From assembly GCA_000969725.1 (NCBI GenBank), contig JXSR01S073260.1: DNA of 23,595 nt; one strand, given 5' to 3'. A program made the translations under genes and the position numbers. This DNA is from Ophiothrix spiculata (lineage: Eukaryota; Echinodermata; Ophiuroidea; Amphilepidida; Ophiotrichidae). The notes beneath the pieces are model-generated. The model saw only the letters and a program-made list of their open reading frames with translations, was not told where the DNA came from and searched no databases. Position 1 is the stretch's first letter, and every line of letters starts with the position of its first letter. This document shows positions 1 to 9,000 of this stretch, one piece after another.

Positions 1-395
1 AAATTGGGCTACTTTTGCCACCATCTGCCCGCGGCAGCTTTTTTGGCAATATTTTGTTTATTCAGAGGGATTTTGAACCTTTAACACGTCGTAAAGCAAT
101 TTGCTCATCAACTAATTGGATTAATTCTTCCCTAATTGGATTAAGACATCATTGGGAGATCAATATTGATTATCTGAAACTTCCGTTAATAGAGCTCGTA
201 AGTGGATAATATTGATTGCTTTCATTTCTAATTGGGTTGTTTTTGCTGTAGACCCACTTCAAAGCACCCGAAATTTGAAAATTGGTAACATTTTGACAGT
301 TCAAAAAATTGGGCTACTTTGAAAGCGTCTGCCGCGGGTAAAAATTGTAATTTGCCGCGGTTTGAGGCTTTGAGTTTTTGGCAACACTGGTGATA
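1..395. repeat. Diverged direct repeat flanking a short AT-rich spacer
   Basis: A segment starting at base 1 (aaattgggctacttttgc) recurs at 306-395 (aaattgggctactttgaaag). Both copies continue into a CCGCGG-type motif (cccgcggcag in the first, gccgcgggt and gccgcggttt in the second) and then a tttttggcaa motif. The window edge cuts the first copy. Between them, taattggattaa occurs twice within 112-146. No TIRs or target duplication were seen and no protein-like frame is convincing. It is probably a degraded interspersed repeat, family unknown. Confidence 0.5.
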
Positions 396-497
396 GTATA
401 TATTCAAATATAGATTCAATGTTCGGGTTGTCATCACTGATCATTCATCAGCCTCTCCCCGACCACCACAAGCTCTCACACCCCACCCCTCCCCCAG

Positions 498-876
498 TTC
501 CCCCACCCCTTCTTCAAACGCAAACTTTACTTTTTTGCGCGACGTGTTTGTTGACAAACAATATTTTATTCCACTCGATCTCCTCAAGACGTCCCACTGG
601 GATGTCCTTTGACACCACTGGGTTCAGCAAACCAGTACCCACCAACTTTTCAATGCGTAAACACGTATACAGAATTTCACTTCAAAAGAGCAATCCCACC
701 GACGAGCACTTCATAAGTGCTGTATTTACGTAATTTGCATATCAAGTTGACCCCAGTTCATCTGTTTAGTGGTAGTAAAGATGCCGATTTGGTGGAAGAA
801 GTTGTAGGAACTTTCATTTTAAATACACCGAACACTTTGGAACCACAGGATGTTTTGAATCATGAAAGTGTTAAAG
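498..876 (+). CDS. Possible coding exon(s), or a broken gene fragment, product unknown
   Basis: A polypyrimidine tract (about 476-497) ends in CAG, like a splice acceptor. It is followed by an open frame to the stop at 731-733, including the stretch MSFDTTGFSKPVPTNFS. A second frame, shifted by one register, is open across 770-876 and ends at AAAG|GTAAGT, a near-perfect animal splice donor (GT at 877-878). It is preceded by tctgtttag, which could be an acceptor at 768-769. The second piece is rich in acidic and hydrophobic residues (for example ADLVEEVVGTFILNTPN) and looks more protein-like than nearby frames. If both pieces are real, the gap between them would be only about 40 bp, too short for a normal animal intron. 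A frameshifted fragment, or one real exon at 770-876, is therefore equally possible. No family was recognised and no continuation exon was identified downstream. Confidence 0.25.
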
Positions 877-2681
877 GTAAGTTGATGATTATGTCTAATG
901 ATATTTTGTTCATAAAAGTTGTTGTAAAGTTGTGTTTTTCGGGCTGATTTTCTTACCAGTGTAGCGCAAGTTCTTCGCAAGAATTGTGAAGAAGTTACGG
1001 CTGTTCAGTGTAGTGTACCCATGTAAATAGCGCATAGGCTATACTATCATGATACACCTTGTTGTAATCAAGGCAATTCGGTGTTTTGGTAAAGCTTAAC
1101 ATGGTTTAGTGTGGGTTTAGTGTTCTGGTTTAATTGTTGTCACTTGTGAAAAACAATGAAAACCATCTTTTCAAATAGACAGAGACTCTGGCCCTTCATA
1201 TTCCATTGCATTACATATTAAAGGACCAGAGCAAACAGCCATTACAATACGTCAACGTGTACTGGTTCCCCCGGGACTGGTTCTTCACTATAATTAAATT
1301 TCCCTCACAAACTACGGACTTCTATAGAGATCGAATTGATACTTACCACTATAGTCTTTGTCTCTAGGGGCAGGTTTCTTTTAACACTAAAATTTTTATA
1401 ATTTTCCGTGAGAGGCTACGACAGTGTAACTCTGATCGTGAGTGCCGCCATTAGTCTGACATTGCTCATGCGCATTCGAAAGTACACGCTTCAAGACATT
1501 TCAATTTAGGGGTGACAGATTTACGTAATTTGTGTTTCAAGATATATTATTACGATGTATAACATAATCTATGTTCCTCTTAACTAATATTAACATACAA
1601 CTACAAATATTAATATAATTGAACACAAATCATGATTGGTCATGTTAGTAAATAATAAGTGCAAACGTGCGTTACGTTCTAAATCCCTGTCATTAGACCT
1701 GTCCAATGACCGATTGACCTAATGAACTTTGACAAGACGACCTTGTCAACGTTTGACAACATTTTCTACCGTATCCACGCGTCGAAAATGACTGGTAGAT
1801 TCTTCTTTTCATTGAGATCACAAGCAAAATTTGGTCAGAAAAAGTATACCTGAGGGGACCTGGAGGGGACCTCCTGTTGTGCTGCTTTTGTCGACGATAT
1901 AAAGGGTAAGTTATATTAAACATTTATATTCAAAAATGAGGCTCAAATGAGGTTCCCCGAAAAATGGCCAATGCGCTGACCTCGTCAATGGTCGTTAGAC
2001 CAAAGTATCAAAGTGTTTATCACTTGTGAATATATTTTGAATATTTACATTACATTGAATCACCAGCCTTCTAGGATTTTTAATGCACATCACTGTATAT
2101 ATTTTGGCACTTTATTTAATTTATTTTGCTGTTAGCACCGAATTGGTTGCTGCGCACACACCCACTCATAGTGCGCAGTGCGATAATCTTTAGTTGAAGC
2201 AGTCACTTTTATGGAAGAAGAAGAAGTTACGGCCTGGCAACAATTAAAATCTGTCAGGCATATTTGTCAGGCGAGTGCAAGGAAGTTAAATCTGTATTAA
2301 CATGGCTGCCAATTTTCATTATACATGTGCATTGCACACTGTAATTATGTCCAGTCTAGAGTCACTGGTTCTTGAAATAGTGTGTCTGTAATAATTTCAA
2401 GAGCCTGTGACATATGGTAGACAAATTTTGAGTGTTCATATTTATTTTGCTTTCAAGTGACAAGGTGTTCAATAAATATCACAGAAGACAGTCATTGCTG
2501 TTCCTGATTGCAGATATGATTTTCTTGCACTCACATGACGAGTTAACGTTTCTGCAAATTGTTTAACTGTAGGCCTATTGATTTTGTACCATTGTTATTG
2601 TTAACAAAATAAACGTTAGCTGTGACTTTAAAAGGCTCATTTCATTTGAATCATTAGCTAGAAAAAATGCTTGAAAGTGAA
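877..2681. other. Non-coding stretch, no gene recognised
   Basis: About 1.8 kb of AT-rich sequence without a supportable exon, apart from the splice-donor-like start at 877. Small features are a CTGCGCAC/GTGCGCAG inverted repeat at 2150-2157 and 2171-2178 (8-bp stem, 13-nt loop) and an immediate repeat of gaggggacct near 1851-1872. The open frame of 76 codons on the minus strand at 1693-1923 has no recognisable features. This could be intron or intergenic DNA. Confidence 0.5.
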
Positions 2682-2792
2682 AAACCACTGCTACCACCAC
2701 CATGGTCTTCTTGGTGGCAGCGGTGGGAAGTTTTCCCTCTTGGTGGCAGCAGTGGGAAGTGAAAACTTCCCACTGCTGCCACTAAGAAGACC
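2682..2792. repeat. Compound inverted repeat with alternative hairpins
   Basis: Four related arms lie within about 110 bp. Forward arms are 2704-2731 and 2737-2760, both containing ggtggcagc(g/a)gtgggaagt. Inverse arms are 2682-2701 (ccactgctaccaccacca) and 2765-2792 (acttcccactgctgccac then taagaagacc). The second forward arm pairs with 2765-2787 around a GAAA loop at 2761-2764, with an uninterrupted stem of more than 17 bp. The first forward arm matches 2765-2792 over 28 bp with two differences, enclosing the other arm. The two folds are mutually exclusive. No coding frame or target duplication is evident. Confidence 0.85.
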
Positions 2793-3075
2793 TTGTTTCA
2801 TTTTCTAGTTGAGATACAACTTCTGATTATTTTGTGGTACTACCACAGCCAGATGTGAGCACTGCATTTGAGTCTATAAGTGCACATACCCAATGTCCCA
2901 AGAAATGGTAAAGTATGCAGTACACTCCACAAAGGATATACTAAATTTACCCATTATAAAGACTTCTTGGAGTTGGTACATGTAGTTGCACAAAAATGCT
3001 GTTTGAAGACACATCATTTACCATCGTAAACAAGTAAACAAACCAACCACAAATTGTTTGATTTTTTCGTTTCTA

Positions 3076-3554
3076 CTAAGGTTTTTGTCGACAGGCCTTA
3101 TGTCGACATAAATGTCGACATAAAGCATATCTCAAAATGTCGACATGAAATCTCATTTGTCGACAAAACTTTGGGCAAGTAAAATTTCATAAAAACCTAC
3201 ATTCAATTGTCAAGTTATGGCTGTTTATTAGCAGTTGAGCTTTTTTAAACACTTGTGTTTTAAGTGTTGCATAAATAAGTTGATTCGTTATTTACAGCCG
3301 TTTTTGAAGTTATTACAAAAAAGTTACAAATATCAACTTTATATCATCCATATTGTTGTACGCAGAAAGAACAAGCACATTACTACATTGTATGTTATAG
3401 GTAAGTCTACGTGTCATTGAGCTTATCCAAACAATTTCGTTTTTCTTGTAAAAACAAACTATTTTGAACTTTATGTCGACACATATGTCAACATCGACAA
3501 CAAATTAAATTGCGACATGTTGACATGAAAAAATAGTCCCGACAGAAACCTTAG
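3076..3554. mobile_element. MITE-like element with TGTCGACA subterminal repeats, 6-bp target duplication
   Basis: The termini are inverted: ctaaggtttttgtcg at the left end and cgacagaaaccttag at the right. They are flanked by a perfect direct repeat, tttcta, at 3070-3075 and 3555-3560. Inside each end, the palindrome ATGTCGACAT or close variants repeats: at least five copies in 3086-3167 and four in 3472-3535. The 479-bp interior is AT-rich; an open frame of 61 codons at 3235-3420 shows no transposase motif. This is a non-autonomous DNA transposon by structure. A 6-bp duplication does not fit Tc1/mariner (TA) or piggyBac (TTAA); the superfamily is not assigned. Confidence 0.75.
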
Positions 3555-3740
3555 TTTCTACAGCGCGATCTTCATAAAATTCAGAAAGGTTCTTTTCATG
3601 AATATGGAAAAAGTAATTTCAGGTTTTTAAGTACCTAATAATAGTATTTTTCATTTTATGCATTACTGTTATGTGATAGGCTGTCCTATAGCACTACAAT
3701 CAGGCTCCCCTGTTTGGTTTACTGACAAGAGAGGCAGGAA

Positions 3741-4225
3741 GTCACAATCCAGTAGAAAAGCCTAAAAAGTACCGTTTATAAGAATCTGAAATACTGAAAG
3801 TGACATCGTGGAACTTCTACAATTAAATTTCTTAGGTAAAGGCACTTAACAGATCCTCCTGTCATGATTGATTCTGCGGCAGAAAAAAATTTATTTAAAA
3901 ATGGCATAATTCGCGATCTTTGTGTATACGGCACCATTTTGTTAATTGTTTACACAACCACAATGCATCGCGGCACAAAAGGTCAATCAACTTGTACTTT
4001 CCGTACATCCGGTGTACTCGATATTTCATCAAGTGAAACCAAAATAATCGGATTCTGTCGTGAAGAGCGGTGTAAGTGCGACACGGTATTCTTAGATGGT
4101 AACATGATTGGTTTATAATATTTTACATTTGATTTACAGCTAAAGGGTATTTTTGTGTTCTCCACGATGTCACTTCCAATATAATCGGATTCTCATGACT
4201 GGTACTTTTTCTACTGGATTGCGAC
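3741..4225. mobile_element. Element with long imperfect terminal inverted repeats (about 80 bp)
   Basis: The left arm at 3741-3818 begins gtcacaatccagtagaaaa and includes aagtgacatcgtgga. It matches the reverse complement of about 4143-4225, which ends tttttctactggattgcgac. The arms agree along most of their length with small gaps, including a near-identical stretch of about 15 bp around the aagtgacatcgtgga motif. The interior of about 320 bp contains an open frame of 84 codons at 3864-4118 with several cysteines but no recognised domain. No flanking target duplication could be found, so this is either an old foldback/MITE-type insertion or an inverted duplication. The left end lies 187 bp from the preceding element. 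Confidence 0.65.
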
Positions 4226-4579
4226 ACATTATTTAAACAGCAATAACCACCTCCACAAGTGGGTACAATACATGGGTAATTGTCTTACACAGATTTTGAA
4301 TAAACCAATTATTTTGCGTTTCTACTGGACGACTTACCCGGGTCTCTTAAACTTAACCGGAATTACCCAGGTTAGCATACTTGAGTAGAAACAGGCTACT
4401 TGTTGTACATGTTAATGAGTTTTTCAATTCATAGTGGATCTTGCAAGTCTTTAGTTTTCTCATTGAAATGGGAAAAGGGACTAAATTGAGAGACTTTCCT
4501 TGAATTGGCTCTCCAAGCCTGGGCTTTATTTAGGCCAAGTAAAAATAATTATTTGTTTCCTGTTACATACTTGGAAAAG
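4226..4579. repeat. Short palindromic segment inside non-coding DNA
   Basis: gtttctact at 4318-4326 is inverted as agtagaaac at 4384-4392, with acccgggt and acccaggt motifs between. It is an imperfect 75-bp palindrome resembling a decayed MITE. The same tttctactgga core forms the end of the element finishing at 4225, so the two may be related or simply share a short motif. The rest of this stretch shows no gene. Confidence 0.4.
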
Positions 4580-4699
4580 TTTGGGAAAGAAGGAAGGCAA
4601 CAATTTTTATTTTACAAAAAAAATTATTGTTTTTAAATTTTGGGACGGAAGGAAGGAAAAATATTTTATTTTACCAAAAAAATTTGTTTCTTTCAAATC
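4580..4699 (+). repeat. Tandem duplication, two copies of a 59-bp unit
   Basis: The unit starting tttgggaaagaaggaagg at 4580 is repeated at 4639 as tttgggacggaaggaagg. Both copies continue into a ttttattttac(c)aaaaaaa segment and end near ttttaaa or tttcaaa. The copies are clearly homologous but carry several substitutions, so the duplication is not recent. Short open frames over it are by-products of the AT-rich repeat. Confidence 0.8.
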
Positions 4700-4865
4700 A
4701 CAATTTTCATGAATTTTCAAACACATTGTCTGGGGAAACCACCTTTTAAAAGAATGCGAACAAGTTTTAAAAGACTGATCTCACTGTCAGGAAATTTCTT
4801 GTCCGAAATATCTTTCGGGATAAGTTTATTGCACCTGTTTCTAGCTTGTGATTGACTCAATTCAA

Positions 4866-5027
4866 TTAACCCTAACATCCTTTCGTTCTTAATCTCCTCA
4901 GAAAATATGTGTCTCAAAATTTGGTGCTTTCCATCATGATTCGAATCTGGGACCTCTCGTACCCCAATCCTGCCTAGGCAGCTGGGTGCAGATTTTGTGC
5001 TGATATAAGACTCCCATGAATCCCATC
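4866..5027 (-). mobile_element. TTAA element with tRNA-like segment, copy A (partial, minus orientation)
   Basis: Read on the plus strand, the segment starts TTAACCCTAAC at 4866-4876. It continues into ctcctcagaaa and then gattcgaatc at 4938-4947, the reverse complement of a tRNA B box. Read on the minus strand it is colinear with copies at 15810-16032 and 21798-22066: a tRNA-like A-box region (about 4965-4990), acgagaggtccc just before the B box, a GAGGAGAT-type motif and the GTTAGGGTTAA terminus. The opposite terminus was not found; the sequence is interrupted at 5028 by a TA-flanked MITE, and nothing clearly belonging to the missing end was seen beyond it. It is a truncated or disrupted copy. 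Confidence 0.7.
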
Positions 5028-5385
5028 TACCCAGCAAACACAAATGTTACAGAAACGGTTTTGAAACTTTAATTGGTTACTTCCAGTTGGTTTTGTTTTT
5101 ATAAACCCTAAATTGAAACATTTTGAATTGGTTAAAAATAACTTTAGTTTTAATAAAACCGTTTAAAAAGAAATGAAAGAAAACCGTTCTTAAAGCATGG
5201 ATCGTTTTTTTTAAACGCAAATTGCAATTTTTTATTTAAACATTTTGATAAGGTTATGTTTAAATGTTTTTGGCCGAAAAAAATTCCATACTTTCACGTT
5301 TCAAAACAATTTTTGTAAAGTTTTCTGACCAAAAGTCGAACATTTTTTTGTAACGTTCTGAAAACGTTATTGTGCTAGCTGGGTA
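5028..5385. mobile_element. TA-flanked MITE with CCCAGC...GCTGGG termini
   Basis: The left end is TACCCAGCaaacacaa at 5028 and the right end ttgtgctaGCTGGGTA at 5370-5385. The inverted CCCAGC/GCTGGG termini are bounded by TA on both sides (5028-5029 and 5384-5385), the signature of Tc1/mariner-type insertion. The interior is rich in aaacgttt and ttttaaa motifs in both orientations, typical of this kind of short palindromic element. It carries no transposase frame. It abuts the truncated tRNA-like TTAA element on its left. Confidence 0.75.
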
Positions 5386-6180
5386 TGATGTATTTAGATG
5401 AAGGCTATTATATATATATATTGATTTGACTAATTTTCAAAGTTAGTCTGAAATTCAAACCTTTAGTTTGACAGATTGTACACATAGCCATGAAATCATA
5501 AAAGTTTGTTCTATCAGTAATTAAAATGGATAGATGAATACATGTAGGCAAATTTGGATGATTGAAATTAGGGTAATTGAAATTGATGGACATTGTAAAG
5601 TTTGTGACCCTATATCATATCCTGTATTCTGTTAGTTGATCATCATTGATCCCACAAATTAGTGGGACTGTGGGATACAATTCTGATTAGGACAAATTAA
5701 GCTTATAATTGGTATCATATTTCGTATTTCCTTAAGTTTGTCCAACCAATAATTTGATTTCAACATTCGAAATATGAAAAAGTTAACATGTCTGCTGGAA
5801 AATAGGCAATTTAACTTGTCCGTAGCGATTTTTTTGACATATATCAGTAGTGGGAGTGTAGTACAAAGTATAAAAAAGTTTTTTTTTTTACCCAAAGACC
5901 CCCAGTTTTGGGGACTTTGTTACTGAAACATCCCTTTTTTGCAGGGTCACCGAAATACCACTACATCCGAAGTGCTCGATAGTTACTTTCATATGCGATT
6001 GACCTCCTAGCAGGACTCTGGTGCAGTTCACTGGACAGACTTGTAATGACTTGGCTTGCTATTCAACATATTGAGATGCAAGTCACCTGCACCAAAGCAA
6101 TTAAAGTCAGGAGCAAAGTCAGCTGATTCAGACTTTTTGATATCATTAACTTTTCACTTTTCTCTCACACTGAAACACCT
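5386..6180. other. Non-coding stretch, no gene recognised
   Basis: AT-rich sequence with a short (TA)n run near 5409-5420 and a cccacaaattagtggg inverted repeat near 5651-5666. A polythymine run ends near 5890. Open frames of 61-78 codons on the minus strand have no domain features. No exon boundaries stand out. Confidence 0.5.
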
Positions 6181-6254
6181 CACCGAAAGACCCTACTTCT
6201 GAGGTGTTTGGTGGCACTCTTACATCACTCATATGTATGTGAGTGCCCCCGGGG
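6181..6254 (+). repeat. Fragment matching the right end of the 6945-7307 element
   Basis: The sequence atgtatgtgagtgcccccgg at about 6234-6253 matches the right terminus of the element at 6945-7307 (acatatgtgagtgccttcctcccccgg). The preceding caccgaaagaccc and ggtggcactc motifs are also of the style seen inside such elements. The other end was not identified, so only a fragment is claimed. Confidence 0.5.
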
Positions 6255-6944
6255 CCAATAACTTGACTCTTAAGTTAAGTCAAGCTTCAAATGACTCAAA
6301 CTCTATTTCAAGAAACAAAATCTTGGGGGTTTAGAGTGCCAAACTCCAAAATTTCACGATACTTTGTAGTATATTTTATATTAATCTCAAGTCCATATCA
6401 AATCCCCCTGTCCTACAGCGTATGGCAAGTTGTATTCAATTTGTGTACACAGCACAGTAAATGAGGCGATAAATTAAGCAAACCATTCAAAAGTAAACAC
6501 TGCATTGTCTGTAATTTGGTTGGCTTTTTGTGTGCGCAATTAGTATGCCAATATGGTGTGTAATTTGGTTGTAATTGTGTAAAATTTAACGCTTCATTGC
6601 TCATGTCAAGGCTCCAAGTGTTGTCAGTGATTTTGAGTTTGTCTACAAGGGAAATTTGGTTGGGAAACAAAAATGAAATAAACTTTGCAGGTTTGTGCTC
6701 CTTGCTCAATCAAACCCAGTAAAAACAGTGGTGGTGCCAGGATTTTCAACACATATGAGAATTTAGTGGCAAAAACGGCAGCATGCAATTGTCAATTCAA
6801 CCGCTATAAAATAGTAAGATTAACTTTCATTAATAATATCATTGGCGACAACCACAAATTTAGGCTTTATACAATGTAGCAAATCTAATGCAAAATTGAA
6901 ATTTTGATTATCTATCTGCAATATTTGTAATAAAGCAAAGATTA
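6255..6944. other. Non-coding stretch, no gene recognised
   Basis: This stretch contains a local near-duplication of gtaatttggttg (6512 and 6562 regions). An open frame of 98 codons on the minus strand at 6413-6709 looks like chance: composition is biased and there are no motifs. The target duplication of the next element (agatta) lies at 6939-6944. Confidence 0.5.
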
Positions 6945-7307
6945 GCCGGGGGCAGGGGCACTCAACTTTGAAAGTGGTAGGTATGTCAGGCGCAAAAGCG
7001 CAGAAATGGGGGTCTGGTGAACTGATTTTCTGTAAAAAATGGACCTTTGAAACCGATTTTTGGGGTCAAGTGAACTTAAATTGTGGCCAAAAATAGCCTC
7101 CTGAGCTAAAAGTTTTGCATTTCCTTAGCAATTTCTCCAGTTAGAGCTAAAATTTTGTAGTTTTTTCTCAAAAACAGGGTCAAAAGAACTGAATAATGCT
7201 GAAAATGGGGATCTAGTGAGCGGCCTGGCGGCCAAAAAAAGGGGGAGGGGTCTTGACCACCGGACATATATACCTTGCCCACATATGTGAGTGCCTTCCT
7301 CCCCCGG
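6945..7307. mobile_element. MITE-like element with CCGGGGG termini and 6-bp target duplication
   Basis: The left end gccgggggcaggggcactca and right end tgagtgccttcctcccccgg are inverted copies of one another. They are flanked by a perfect agatta duplication at 6939-6944 and 7308-7313. The interior (363 bp in all) carries repeated short phrases such as gggtcaagtgaac / gggtcaaaagaac and atgggggtctggtga / atggggatctagtga, suggesting an internal partial duplication. No transposase-like frame was found. A fragment of the same end lies at 6234-6253, so the family has at least two members here. Superfamily not assigned. Confidence 0.75.
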
Positions 7308-7313
7308 AGATTA

Positions 7314-8793
7314 CCACCTTTCTTGACATGTAGTATTGTAGTTTTAGAAAATAGCCTTGTGTCCAGGATCAACATATAAAACAAAATCTAGCTTTTTATT
7401 TTACTTTTTTGAAGAATTTGATCAAAAAGTTTCACAATATTTGCTAGTTGACTGTTATTTCCGAACATGCCAACTTTGCAAATTATCTGTGCACAGATAA
7501 CATTGTGAGATATTGTGCAATTTGCCTTTAATTACAGAAAAAAAGAAGATCTTTAATTACAGAAAAAAATTAAGAAGCAAAAGCCCATCACTCAAAACAA
7601 TAACAAAAAATTAAAGTTACAGAAAATTGACATCTGGTCAGCTTTCTCCATCTGTTGTCTTGTCTTGGGTCAACTCCTGAGGGCAGTGTTTCAGGTCACA
7701 AGTTCACCTCATAGAATGCAGAGGATGCAACAACATGACATCCCCCATCAAGATCTCCTCTGCAGGCCGTCATATCTATCTCCCTTGCCAAAGGTCACCC
7801 CACGAGGGTGCTCTATTCAAGGAAGTCAAATTCCGATTTTGCTGGTTACCTTTTTCGCTTGGATAGCACGTATGATTCCTGCAGGCAGCCTCTCAACCCC
7901 ATGCTAAGTCTGTAATGTTGCTCATCTCTAATCACTAGGGGTTAAAACAGTCTCATTCCTAATGGCAAAGTGCATTGAATCTATATTATGTGTATATAGC
8001 AAACTTGGTTGTTGGGGGTTGAGATATGGTACCTTTCAAAAATTATGCAAAGTTTGTTTGATACTGAAACTATGTTACACAAGTGAACTTTGCATTAATG
8101 AAATTGAGTGTAAATGGTTCTTGCCGACGTTCAGGATAAAATGGTAACCGCGAGTCGCTTAAATGATGATGGTATGTGGATACTGCGTGCTATGGAGGAA
8201 TCAGTCGACTGCTGTGTTTGATGAAATAATTCTGTGTGTGTTATATAAAGAGGGTTGTTACAAATGATGTAGGAGTATCTGAAATACCAAAATTATGACA
8301 TGGCCTGGTGATGTTTGCAAAGTTGTGCTGTCATTCGTTACCCCAAAATATTAAGGTTCATAAGACTTGCATTTTGTTTTGATTGGAAGCGAGATCAAAA
8401 AGGATGTGTGTTATCTGTAAGAGCAATGAGAAAGAAATTCTTAGGTTCCCAGTAGGCCTCGGAGTTTGGATTAAAACCTGAGTACCCGGATACCTGCACG
8501 AGCTAACTAAAGCTTTCCGGGTACAAATTTTCATATTAAACCAATTAACCGAATGAGAGTATAAAAATCCACAATTCAGTAATTTACTGGAAAAAGGGTC
8601 TTGAAGTTGCTTAACTAATCATAATTCAGTCACACATAAAAGTATAATTTCAAAAGTTTAGATGTTATCGGAAGATGGCATATATCTTGTGATAATAACT
8701 ACATTCTTAAACCACTGACTAGTGTTTCATTTACATCCCTACATTGCAGTCAACCCATAAATGTTAGGGTACCCGTCCACGCCTTGTTCTAAG
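7314..8793. other. Non-coding stretch with a dispersed repeat, a short tandem duplication and a GC-richer patch
   Basis: A segment of about 100 bp at 7363-7463, read on the minus strand, matches 21041-21138 on the plus strand. A 25-bp unit (ctttaattacagaaaaaaa...) is duplicated at 7526-7550 and 7551-7577. From about 7640 to 7910 the sequence is visibly richer in G and C than its surroundings and has an open plus-strand frame (7665-7907, 80 codons) and another overlapping frame. Neither frame has a recognised domain or a convincing pair of splice sites, so no exon is called. Confidence 0.4.
7363..7463 (-). repeat. Dispersed repeat, copy 1 (inverse of 21041-21138)
   Basis: On the minus strand this reads ggaaataacagtcaacta, then ttttgatcaaa, then ttgatcctgg. 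The plus strand at 21041-21138 has ggaaaataacagtcaacta, ttttgatcaaa and ttgatcttgg in the same order and spacing. Identity looks like roughly 70 percent by eye. No termini were identified. Confidence 0.6.
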
Positions 8794-8895
8794 CTATACT
8801 TTGATCACCACTAGATAAGCAGGAATTATGAGACTTTTCTTCATCCGCAAGCAAAGATAATCCAACTTAAAGATGACGATGCGTAAGTTACACAT
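8794..8895 (+). repeat. Dispersed direct repeat, copy 1 (partner 11483-11605)
   Basis: The core aggaattatgagacttttc (about 8821) recurs at about 11510 in the same orientation. Similarity extends upstream through tatactttgat and downstream to gatgcg...acac motifs with a small insertion in the second copy. Both copies are diverged and neither shows element termini. Confidence 0.65.
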
Positions 8896-9000
8896 ACACC
8901 ACACACTGATCATAATACTTAACATTAAATGCCTGACCATATGATTGTTTGCAAGAGATCTATATTTCCAATCACATTTACATAACACATACATGCACAG

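Noticed and set aside
1218..1240. TTAAAGGACCAGAG as the end of another TTAA MITE
   Set aside because: No inverted partner ending cctttaa was found within a plausible distance.
4717..5043. 108-codon minus-strand open frame
   Set aside because: It overlaps the tRNA-like TTAA element and the start of a TA MITE; composition and lack of motifs suggest chance.
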